Shown here one piece after another: positions 21,402-31,237 of a stretch of DNA of 64,000 bases (positions within the stretch are counted from its first letter, which is position 1; each line of letters opens with the position of its first letter). This stretch comes from Alternaria dauci (lineage: Eukaryota; Ascomycota; Dothideomycetes; Pleosporales; Pleosporaceae). The notes below the pieces were generated by a model. It did not search any database, had not been told where the DNA came from, and was given only the letters and a program-made list of their open reading frames with translations. The translations under genes and the position numbers were made by a program. The DNA is taken from contig NC_091273.1 in the NCBI RefSeq assembly GCF_042100115.1, positions 1,798,001-1,862,000 on the forward strand, given 5' to 3'.

Positions 21402-24400
21402 ATGTCTGGGTACGCTGCTCCCACCGCAAACATGTGACTGGCCGCGTCGCTGACACCCCCAGGTCTATGCGCGAGTCGCTCAAGGCGCTGAACACCGTCT
21501 TTGCTGCCCCGACGGTGTCCGACCCTCTGCCCGACGAGCTCTATGCCACCATCGACGCCTTCCTCCAGCGCTATGACGACATCGACGACCACGACTCCCA
21601 GCGCTTCCACGACGATCTCCACGCGCTGTACCTGCGCCATGTCGCAAACAGCCCCGACAAGCGCGCCGCCTTCTTATCAGTTCTGCGCCTGCTTCGGCCC
21701 GCGATAACAGGCGAGGCGCGTCTGACGGCCTGGTGGAACTCGGCCCTGCGCCCAGTCATCGACGGCATCGGCTACAAGAAGGGCGAGATTGAAGACGCCA
21801 GGGCCTTTGTCCAGAGCATCTTGGTCTACGACCCCGGCGAGGACCACGATGGAGAGCACGCCCGCTTGTCCGCCCTCTTCACCAACAAGATTCTCGACGC
21901 ATATCTCGCCAGGACCAAGGTGCCGGCCGAGACCGTGTCTCCAGAGAACGACTTCATCGCCCATGAGCTCGAGTCTGTCTTGGTCGCCTTTGGGCGCAAG
22001 ATGCCAAAGGTTGTTCTTCTACCGCGCACATGGCCCTGGCTGACTGTTCTAGATCCTCCTCCTCACCCTCGACAGCCTCCTCGTGCAGAAGCAGCATCGC
22101 ATCCAGGCCCTGAACCTGCTCAGTGCTTTTGTCCGCCTCCAGCCGCCCCACCTCCACCTCGTGCTAGAAACCTCCCTCATCCAGAACCTGGAGAAGTGCC
22201 TGCTTATCGACAACTCGTCCACCGTCATCGAACTGGCCCTGGTCGTGCTCATCATGTTCCTGCCTCACATATGTGGCGCGCTGACCTCGGATCACCACCT
22301 CGAGAAGATGTTCCTTGTCTACTGCCGTGTCTTGTGTTGGGATAAGCTGGGGAACACTGACGCCAAAGCTGGCGATATGGATATGCACGACAACGACGAC
22401 GACGACGACAGCGAAGGTGAAGACGAGGAAACCCACGACAGCTCGGAGCAGGCGTGGGAGCAGGTGCAGCCATCCATGGACTACCCAGACTCGCCACCGC
22501 CGACCCTCATGCACTACTTCACCTTTCTGTACGGCCTGTTCCCACTCAACTTTATGAGTTTCGTGCGCAAGCCGAGGAAGTATCTCAAGTCGCTCAACTT
22601 CCCTGGAGCACGAGACTTTGACCTGGACCAGGACCTCATCCACAGCCGGACGGAACCCTATCGCCGTGTCCATCTGCTGCACCCCAACATGTTCACTACC
22701 ACAGTCGAAGACGAGCTGAGCGAAAACAGATGGCTGAAGAGCGACCCTGCAGATGTCGTCGTCGAGTGCATGGATCTCTGCGTTGCCGTGTCCTCGACAC
22801 TGGAGCATCCCGGTCCTCCTCCCAACGCAGCTCTACCCCCTGTCCCAGAAATACCCTCGCATTTCACTCTAGACGACCAGGACGGCACGACCGTGCACGA
22901 CTCAGATGAGAGCTGGAGGAACACCCAATCGACCATGAACGTTTCGGGTGAGGCGCCACAAGTTCCAGATGTCGAAGTACCACGGAGCAAGTCACTCAAG
23001 TCTGCCGTGTCTATCAAGTCGATGGCTTCTCCCCTGCTCAAAGGTCGCGACATGATGGACTCTCCAACACTGCCTCCCACTGCTGATGCAAAGAAGCCGG
23101 ACACAACTAGCTCCTTGGCACATCGGTCTGTAGCACAGCAGCCCAGTCTAGATAGTTTCGTTCAGTCAATATCCGGACAGACTGCTGGCCAGAGCGACTT
23201 CCAGAACCACACCATGGCGTCCCTGCAACGAGAGATTATGCTACTCCGGAACGACCTCAACTTTGAGCGCTACCTCAAACTACAACACCTTGCCCACATT
23301 GGACAGCTGCAACGGAAGCACATCAAAGAAGCAACCGTCGAAGCCGAGACCCAGAATCTGATCAACACCAACAAGACGCTCAAGGCCAAACTCGCCAAGG
23401 CCAACGAGCTGTATGCCCAACTCAAGAAGGAGACTCTCACAAGCCGAAGCCAGTCCAAGAAATGGGAGAGTGAGCTGAACAACAAGGTCCGCTCGTACAA
23501 AGAGAGTGAGAAGATGTGGCACAGTGATGAAGGCGGTCTACGATACGAACTACAAAGGACGCAGTCAGACTACGAGCAACTCAAGAAGATTGTCGAGAGG
23601 GCCGAGGCAGAGCAGCTAAAAGCACAGCAACGAACGAAAGCATTGGAATATGAACTCGAGGACTACAGTGACATTCGACGAGAGCTTGAGTCTGCTCAGG
23701 ATAAGATCATAGCATTCGAGGACCAGAGGAAAGAGCTGCACAGCCTCATTCAGGAGCGCAACGACCTGCGCAACGATCTCGAGATTGCAAACATGCGCTT
23801 GAACAGCCGGGAGCAAGACCGCGAACGATCGATCAAGGCTTACGAACGCCGAATCATGGAGCTAGAGTCACGCTTGCAGACGTCTGACAGAAGCACCGGC
23901 AAACCAGGACAGCTCCCGTCCTCCGTCCAGCAGATGCTCGACTCGGCGCTCGCAGCGAGCCACGCCAAGATGCAACAGCTGAAAAAGACGCACTACCGTC
24001 TCCTGGAGCAGTACACCGAGCTGCAGATGAAGTATCACGATCTCGAAGCCGAGCGGGAGGCCGAGATGGGGCAGCTCTACCCTCGGGACAAGGCCGGCCA
24101 AATCGATTTCGGCACGTCGCGTATCAGTCGCAACTCGAGCGTCCGAACAGCGAACAACTACGGCTCGCGGTACTTGCCGCCCCTCTCGACTACAGAGGCC
24201 CCCCCACGCGAAGAGCAGGAATACTACGAGTACCGCTCCCCGGAGTCAGTACACAGCCCCGGGGCGGCTCCGTCACCGCTCCGTCCCGCTAGGCTCGAAT
24301 CACTACAACACGGAAAGCCGCAACGATCGCAAACCGCGCCATCGCCCTACCCTGGGTTTGGGGGAAACTGTGCGCCGGACTTCTCCGCAGCCTATGACGC

Positions 24401-24692
24401 CTCGCTGCACAGCCAGTTTCAGGCTCCAAAGCCCCAGTCTAGCGGACAGAGTAGCTTCTCTGCCGACACCGACGGCAGCTCCAACAAGGACAGAAAAGAG
24501 AAAGTAGAGCCCAAATCAGAAGTCCGGATATACGGCCGGGGTAAGCCGTCTGCAGCACATCTTGCAAGATCAGAGACTGACTATGCGACAGGTGGCGCTC
24601 AGAACATTGGAAAGAAGGTCAAAGAGAAGGAACAAAAGAAGCCGTCGTCTTCCAAAACCGGTGGCTTTCGCGGGCTCAAGGGTATAATGTGA
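21402..24692 (+). CDS. tsc1: Hamartin (TSC1) homologue
   Basis: Scaffold of the TSC1-TSC2 complex that restrains Rheb and TORC1. Three exons (21402-21409, 21463-22009, 22053-24692), 1,064 aa. Exon 1 is eight bases; ATGTCTGG joins the next exon to give MSGSMRESLKALN. The second intron is only 43 nt. Residues 1 to about 350 form the conserved helical hamartin domain (for example ELALVVLIMFLPHICG and LMHYFTFLYGLFPLNF). A low-complexity middle with Pro/Ser stretches follows. Residues about 575-855 are a long charged coiled coil (dimerisation and TSC2 binding), then a Ser/Pro-rich, basic tail. An acidic Asp run sits near residue 300. No TSC2 gene is in the window. Confidence 0.88.
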
Positions 24693-25885
24693 TGCGATTG
24701 GTTGAGTTTGTCGCATGGGGACGCGCCACCATCCACCATGCGTCGCCTGTCACACTCGGTTATCTGCATCTTGTATCGATTCGCTTCGGCGTCCACCTCG
24801 TCATTGTTGTTCTCAACACATTCTCGTGCACTTCACTTCCTTTTCTTCCAATTATAACGACATTGCATGACGCAAAGGCGAGTCCAACGCATGACTGATT
24901 GCATTCTCAGATACCTGCCCCCACAGGCACCTTGTTTCGGCGTTCTAGTCGTCGACTGCATCCTAGTACCAAGTTTAATAAGTGTATCAATATCAATCAA
25001 GTCACTGCGTTCCTATGCGAGTATTCGTGAAGACATGTATATAAAAGGCCAGCAGCGTGCCGATACGTCATTGGCCGAGACGTCACAACCACAATCAACA
25101 GTCCGGAGATCGGCTCGACAAGATCTGCAACACAGCCTCGAACCTTGGGAACATCAGGCCCACAACTCCTGCAATCGCCATCACATTCAGTAAAGCTCAA
25201 ACAAAGCCGAGCATTGCTTTTTCATGCGTCATCCAGCTCCCGCACCCCCTCGGAGTTGGCGCTATCTTTACATCGGAAAATAGCTTACCTGCGCGACGTA
25301 TCCCACGCTAACACATACGTTCAGCAAACGGCCGCCTTGCGCTCTTCCTCCCCACGTTGCGGGCGGGTGAAACGGTGAGGATGTTTGGTACTGTATTGGC
25401 CGCCGCAACGTGGGGATCCTTGTCGAATGTACGATTCTGGTGACCTCTGCCAGATAATGACTACACGGCGCATACGCTCTCCCGACTAGCACTTTTGAGG
25501 CCAGCCGCTTCAGAAGCAATGCTCGACCGCAAGCGATCTTATCGTGCTACCTGGCTCGTGTGGTGGTGCGCGATGGAGCGCGGTCCAGCAATCGCGGAGA
25601 CGGGTGCTGCCACACTGCAGTGGGAACAGTGGAGGGGGGACAGTCATGAGGGTACGCTAGACCGTGCCGCGGAAAAGCAATGCAGCTTGTGCAGAGCGGG
25701 TAGCGACCCGAAGCTTACCCTGGGTTGAAGTTTTGAGAGTTTGGAGGTCGACAGCACTGGACAGTTTAGGATAAGGTGGAAAAAGCCAAACGGCCTGTTT
25801 TTGAGGGGACGATTTTTGCACTCAATTCATCATTTTGTTTCTTGGCTTGCTTCCAAAAATATACTAACATCCACCTAATAGCAAC
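24693..25885. other. gene-free stretch between TSC1 and paralogue A
   Basis: About 1.2 kb between convergent genes. No coding chain found. It contains the long inverted repeat at 25350-25416. Confidence 0.45.
25350..25416. repeat. 14-bp perfect inverted repeat
   Basis: Arm TCCCCACGTTGCGG at 25350-25363 is matched by CCGCAACGTGGGGA at 25403-25416, with a 39-nt spacer. A GC-rich stem of this length is unusual for the surrounding intergenic DNA. It could be a hairpin, a protein site (each arm has a CACGTT/AACGTG core), or the residue of a small element; no target duplication seen. Confidence 0.7.
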
Positions 25886-28157
25886 CTACGACCGCAATAT
25901 CGAACCTGAGGGCTTAAATGGCAGCAGAGACATTGTGTTTGGCTCACTTGGTCTCGGTAGAGGAACGGTATCTGCTGCTTTACCCTTACCTTCAACCTTC
26001 ACGTTGCTCAGAGTCATGTGGATCTGATGCACCATGCTCTCAACCTTCAGATCTTGCAAGACGCCCAACTTGAACCTGGCCCTACGTAGGTCGATGTCCT
26101 TTCTAGCAATAGTCGCTTCTAGGGCCTGGACACGGGTTCTCTCACAGAGCACCCTTACGTCTGGAGAAGTTTGCGTGGACAAGGCAAGGCCTGATTCCAG
26201 CTGTTGAATCCGCTTCTTCAACGTCCCAACTATAATGCTCACGTTTGGATGTTCTCTCGCGAGCTCCTTATCCTCCCAGTCCTGTTTCTGAGACTCAAGT
26301 ACTGCGCATTGGGTCTTCAGCACATTCATCTCCTGGTGCATGGCTTGCTGAACAGCCTGAGAAGCTTCTAGCTCTTGGTTCAAGCCCTCAACGCAGGCCT
26401 TAAGGTCTAAACATTTAGCTAGCTCCTGGTATCCGATCGTGAAGTTTTTAGGGGCCTTTCGTGCCTCAATCAACTGCGTTTTCAGACCGACGGCCTGCTG
26501 CTCTTGATCGGATAGCTTGCGGTTGCACTGTCCGATCTTGATAGCCTGCTTCGCTGCCCCCATCTCCAATCTCTTCTTCTCGTTTTTGGTCGTCTCGTAC
26601 TTGATCAGTAGGAGTTCCATCTGCTTTTCTTGCTCTACCGATTTCGCTTCCACGGCCGTCCTGTCCTCTTTGGCAGCGATGCATTTCAGTTTGTACGACT
26701 CCGTTCTTCTTTCTTGTTCAATCAGCATCGCCTTCCAGTCGGGACTCTCTTCCTTTTTAATATTTTCTTTACGTGTCGTATCCGCTTGGGGCACTTCCTG
26801 TTGCTGCCTGCATCTCTGCCAGTATTCATCCCGCTGTCCTTCAGCTGCTCGCCGTCGAGACTTTTCCCGAATCAGCTTCGCCTTCGTAGCACTTCTTTTT
26901 GCTTTCTGTCGTTCAACCTGGGCTCTAAGGTCTTGTAATTCATATTTCAGTTTGTCGTGAACCTCGGTTTCATAGTGGTTGATATGCTTCTACAATGAGG
27001 TATTAGCCTCTATCATACCCGAAGGGTCGTTGGTGGGAATTGCAAAAGTACAAGTAAGGAATGACTTACTGGTAGACGTGTGCGTTTATCCGGGGCTGGA
27101 TCAAACGTCAGTTATGAATCAAAGAGGCGCACATATTTACCCACATGTTGAAGAATGATCGATCGCCTCGTCGCTGAGATCTGAATGCTGTCGTTTACGT
27201 AGGCCCTTGGAAACTGGGTTCTTATTTTGGTGTGCAGTCCGTCCGCTTGGCTCGAAGGGCGCAATGTGACCATCAGAATGCAGCCGTCCGTTCGCCGCTG
27301 AAGTTATTGCTTCGCCCTCTGGAACCTTCTCGTGAAGAACATGGCCGGGGGTATGGAGAGGTTTCCCGTGTCGAACCATGTTTGCACAAGCAAGTCTAAA
27401 ACTGCCAAGTACATCCGGGTTTGACAGATCGAAGACCTTCTCTAGGCGTCCACTGACCAGAAAGATGAAGTTGATTGTGGAATCAACGACCGCGCGCTCA
27501 AGTTTACGTTCTGAGTTCATTCCAGGCCTTAGACTACTGTAATCTTGCGAGCCACCGATGATGCTGAAGGGGGGGTCGTAGTAAATTTTCGAGGAATGTA
27601 TGTCCTGAACCAGCGGAAAGACTTGGATTCCTGATCCAGAGTAGTAACAAATACTTTCACCAGTTGCGCGTGCCCACACTGGGGGACCTCCAGACTTTCG
27701 TGAATAATGGCCGACGAGCAGCATATGACATCGACGTGCACGGTTCCTGTCGTCCATGTATAGCTTCTCAGAGAATTCGTAGGGTTCCATACTTGAGATG
27801 GCGGCGAGCTCCTTTTCGAGTTTGCCCGTGCTGTACTTGGTGAAATCACCAAGTACGTACTTCTTTCTCGCTATCATCGTGGCCGGCGAGCTGAGGAGCA
27901 CGGTGCATATGTGAGACGTCTTGGTGAGCTAGTCTAGCGGTCAGTTGAAGTCTGGCAGTACATACGCTACCCTAGTGACTCACAATTGTCTTGTGGTAAC
28001 AACCGGGCAAGTACTGTTGTTGTGGAAGGAATTGGGAAGACGGAAGGACTTGCCTCGCGGGAGATGCGCTAAGCGTGGGAGCAAACACTCGAAGCTCTAT
28101 CACAGAGGTGAAGGTGAGCAGGGATAGTGGGACGAAGCTAACCTTGGAAGGAGACAT
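25886..28157 (-). CDS. paralogue A of an unnamed tandem family: globular domain plus coiled coil
   Basis: I do not recognise this family. Proposed exons 28157-27984, 27928-27145, 27095-27070 (26 nt) and 26989-25886 give 695 aa. The globular part (about residues 116-242) has patches VGHY, PPVWARATG, KIYYDPPFS, NSER and FRLACANM. It aligns by eye with the neighbouring gene at 28840-29985, which shares IYY.PPFS, VWARPTG, N.ER and ACTN. A basic linker follows, then a long charged coiled coil (about 330-610) rich in Gln, Glu and Lys. The mini-exon and its phase-1 and phase-0 borders have counterparts in the neighbour. Weak points: the donor before the mini-exon must be GTGGGT, and the 5' end is uncertain (ATG at 27877 is an alternative if the 55-nt intron 27983-27929 is not used). 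No signal peptide, membrane segment or catalytic motif. Confidence 0.6.
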
Positions 28158-28839
28158 CGGCTCGGCATTGAATGTCAATGCGTGTGTGCAAGGTAAGGGT
28201 ATTGCTATCAATCAGCAAAGCACATCCTACTCGATGAGTGTCAGCAGCTCATAGGGAAACTGACCTGTTGGAGTTCCCAGATTCTACAAACCACTGCTCT
28301 CTACTAGATATCAAAGTAGCTGTTCGAAGCTGAAGATAAGTCCGATTAACATAAGAAGGCGTTACAGATATGAAAACTTGGGTATAAGGGTTATCAACTC
28401 CTGTAACCGCGCAGGCTCACTCTACCTTTACTTCTCCACGGCTACAATGGCTTTGCCGGATTGTTCTACTCATCAACATCATCAACGTTGTGTTACCGTC
28501 GTTTTTGTCTCCGATGTTCTCATTGTGTCTACTCTAGGTGCTCTTTTAATGCTTCTTTTATAGCTTTGAGTTATCTGATAACACTGTATTGCTGATGCAT
28601 GTGGAAGAAAGTCTGGTTTGTATGTGTTCCTCTTAGTTTGACATCTCCGTTCCGATTGCCAACTGGTTTCTGGGAGTCATCGCTTCGCCTGTGACGATCT
28701 CCCAATGGTCCAGTGCAACATTCATCTCACGTCCCTATTACATGGCTGCTCAACGCAATCATGTAAAGTCAATCTGAGGATAGTTTGTCGAGATGGGAAA
28801 CGTCCTGCAGCCTCGCCCTTCAACTGACCACCAACCACT
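28158..28839. other. spacer between the two paralogues
   Basis: No gene seen. One plus-strand frame of 61 codons (28378-28563) with a hydrophobic end is probably chance. It holds the promoter of paralogue A and the 3' UTR of paralogue B. Confidence 0.45.
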
Positions 28840-29985
28840 CTAGTATCTACGCATGGAAATGAGAATCTCCTCGAGTTCGCTGATCCTCTCATCTGCCTTC
28901 TGCAGTTGTGTGCGAACCTGTTCGCGAGCACGTTTCGCACGTCGTGTTTGTGTGCGGAGCTCAGCCTCATAGGCCTTTGTCGGTGCCTATCATGAGTTAG
29001 CAATGAGGTTGGTGTCTGCTGCGGATAGCACGTTGAAGCTATTGAACTCACATCTGTAGGTCGATGGCGGCCTGATTAGAGTATGTCAGCTTGGGAACGT
29101 GAGAATCAAATCAATGCACTTACAACGTGGAGTAGTTGGGACCGGTGTGCGGCGGATGGGAGAACGCGAAAGACCGGGTGTTGGTGTACCACGCCCTGGA
29201 CTGAAGAAACCAGCTTAAGACTGCGAACGACGGTTTGAGATACGTGGTTCGCGCAAAATACTGCTGTCCTCATCCGTGGGCTCATTCTTGAAGCGCGGAG
29301 ACGATAATCCTCTTGTAGAGTAGCGGTCCCAGCCATTGGCATAAGGGAAAGATGGTTCTCTACCCCCATGGTTATCTTGACGCCCCCAAGCACGGGCTTG
29401 GTCCTCCTCATTCGCGTCTTCTTTCTCTCTCTTAATCTTGACTATACTCTCAGCCTCCACCTTCCTCTGCTCGTAGTTAGTACACGCATACTTGAAAGCC
29501 TCCAGCGCGTCTGTATCAGAGTCGAACTCGAAGTGAACGAGCCAGCCCTGCTTTAGGAAGACGACATTGACAACTGTCTCGACTACCTTCATACCGTATA
29601 GACGTTCTTTATTCATACGCGTATTCTGCGAGGCGGACATGTAGCTGAATGGTGGGACGTAGTAGATGCGGTTTTCAAACATGGGCTCTACCCGTGCAAG
29701 TTCGAGCGCTTCCGGTAAGCCATGGTAATACTCAACCTCCAAGCCTGTGGGCCGCGCCCATACAGTTTGGCGTCCGAAGTGAGTGTGGTACGTGCCAATA
29801 AGGACCATGTAGTCTGTGAGACGACGTCGATCCCTGTCCATGTAAGCCTTGACCTGGATGTTGTAGAGACTCGGGTCGACGAGCGTCTCGAAGCCGAATT
29901 AGTCTTCGTCCTCTAGATGCTTGTGGAACATGGCCGCAGTATACCGCTTTGCCGAACCCATCCGGGGCCGCAATGGCGCAGACAT
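28840..29985 (-). CDS. paralogue B of the unnamed tandem family
   Basis: Same unknown family as the gene at 25886-28157 and in the same orientation. Best exon chain: 29985-29945, 29869-29244, 29195-29124, 29071-29052 (20 nt) and 28986-28840, giving 301 aa. The globular domain (about 24-148) carries MVLIGTYHTHFGRQTVWARP, IYYVPPFS and FKYACTNYE. A Ser/Pro/Arg linker leads to a short coiled coil ending ADERISELEEILISMRRY, far shorter than in paralogue A. The 20-nt exon and its phases mirror the 26-nt exon of A. Two in-frame TAA codons (29901-29899 and 29217-29215) fall inside the proposed 75- and 48-nt introns. If those introns are wrong, the gene carries two nonsense codons. An alternative start is the ATG at 29841. 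Confidence 0.55.
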
Positions 29986-30441
29986 GCTACTGGTGAACCT
30001 AGAATGACGTCTGATCATCAGGTTAGCAATCGCCCTAAACGCAACGCAGTCATGCTAACCCTTGATTGGTTTCCGAAATTGATACTGGTACAATGGTGCA
30101 GATAGTGGTATAGTTGTGAGGAAGAGTGGATGTGGATGTGGGATAACATGGGCATCAGGGCAAACGCAACAGTGTTACCTAGACAACCAGTAAGAATGTC
30201 GGCCAGGTGAGTGAAAGTTGACTTCTGATTACTCAGAACCAAATACCAGCGATCCGGCGACGCGGCTTGACAGGACAAGGTGAAGGCAGCTCAGCGTGCA
30301 TTATCACAGAGACAAGATATTAAGCAACGAGTTGGCACTGGTATTCGATACAGTTGGTAAGTGTAAATACCGAGTAATTCGCATGTCACCCTACGAGAGA
30401 TCAGTAACCCACCAAATAAAGGTACAGTCATGGACTCACCC
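29986..30441. other. spacer between paralogue B and DUF3237 gene
   Basis: No gene seen. GGTTAGCA (30021-30028) and TGCTAACC (30053-30060) form a short inverted repeat. On the minus strand it resembles a branch-site/acceptor, so a 5' UTR intron of paralogue B is possible. Confidence 0.4.
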
Positions 30442-31014
30442 CTACATCTTGCCCTGGTTGGTCTTGTACACAACCTTACTGACCTTGTACTCCACCACAA
30501 CGCCCGGCTTCCCTTCGCCCGTCACGAAATGACCCGCAGCAACATAGATTCCATTCTGGAGGTCCTTGTACTTCTCATTCCCCGTCTCAAAAGAGAAGTT
30601 GACAAACGAATCGCCATAGTCGGTTGTCTTAGCATCGGGAGCACCAGAAAGCACTTTGCCAACCCCCGGCGTAAGCTTCACAGTGCCCTTGTAATACATT
30701 GCCAGAATTGTGCCGTCGTGGTTCCTATAAACCATTAGCCCATGCTTATAGAATTGGCAGCTTCCCACTCACTTGACTTGACTCCTCACATCCAGGCGCA
30801 TGTTTCCACCGTCGGCATCGTTGTGAATGTAGTCGTAGCCAACACCGTGCAGTTCTCCATCCAACTTTGGCTCAAAGCCCTCCTCACTCTTCACCGTACC
30901 GGACACCATCGGAACAATGGCAAGCTGCGGACCATGCTGGCCTCCAACCTGCATCGGCGCATCGATGTCAACGCGGACTGTAAAAGCGGGCTGGAGAGAT
31001 GGAAAACCTGACAT
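30442..31014 (-). CDS. DUF3237 (UPF0311) family protein
   Basis: Small beta-barrel-type protein of unknown function, found in bacteria and fungi. Two exons (31014-30773, 30724-30442), 174 aa, 48-nt intron; the splice joins DVRSQVK to NHDGTILAMYYKG. Recognisable family features are the opening FTVRVDID, the GPQLAIVPMVSGTV strand, GVGYDYIHNDADGGNMRLDVR, and the closing GIYVAAGHF/GVVVEYKVSKV strands. No signal peptide or membrane segment, so probably cytosolic. The reading frame ends at TAG 30444-30442. No context clue to its role. Confidence 0.8.
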
Positions 31015-31237
31015 GTTGATTTGGCTGTTTGGAGGGGATCAGAGAAGACTTTGTGGACGCAGGTGACGAGTGCAATACTTGATACGTAGGAACGGATCCG
31101 CGGTAAGAATACGCTATGTAGGTGGTACGGGAAAGCTACCCCTCCGACCCCACTTTGAGGGGGCGTCCTTCCTTCCGCGCTGACGACGGCACCGAATCAG
31201 GCATCGCTCTGAATGTGCATCTTCTGTGTATGCCCGA

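Noticed and set aside
28840..29985. Stop-codon recoding by RNA editing as the explanation for TAA codons in paralogue B
   Set aside because: A-to-I editing known in some fungi changes UAG to UGG; editing of UAA would not directly restore a sense codon in one step. Introns or mutation are simpler.
30291..30500. Possible extra 3' exon of the DUF3237 gene
   Set aside because: The frame ends naturally at TAG 30444-30442 after the last family strand, and the downstream frame is Arg/Cys-rich without similarity.
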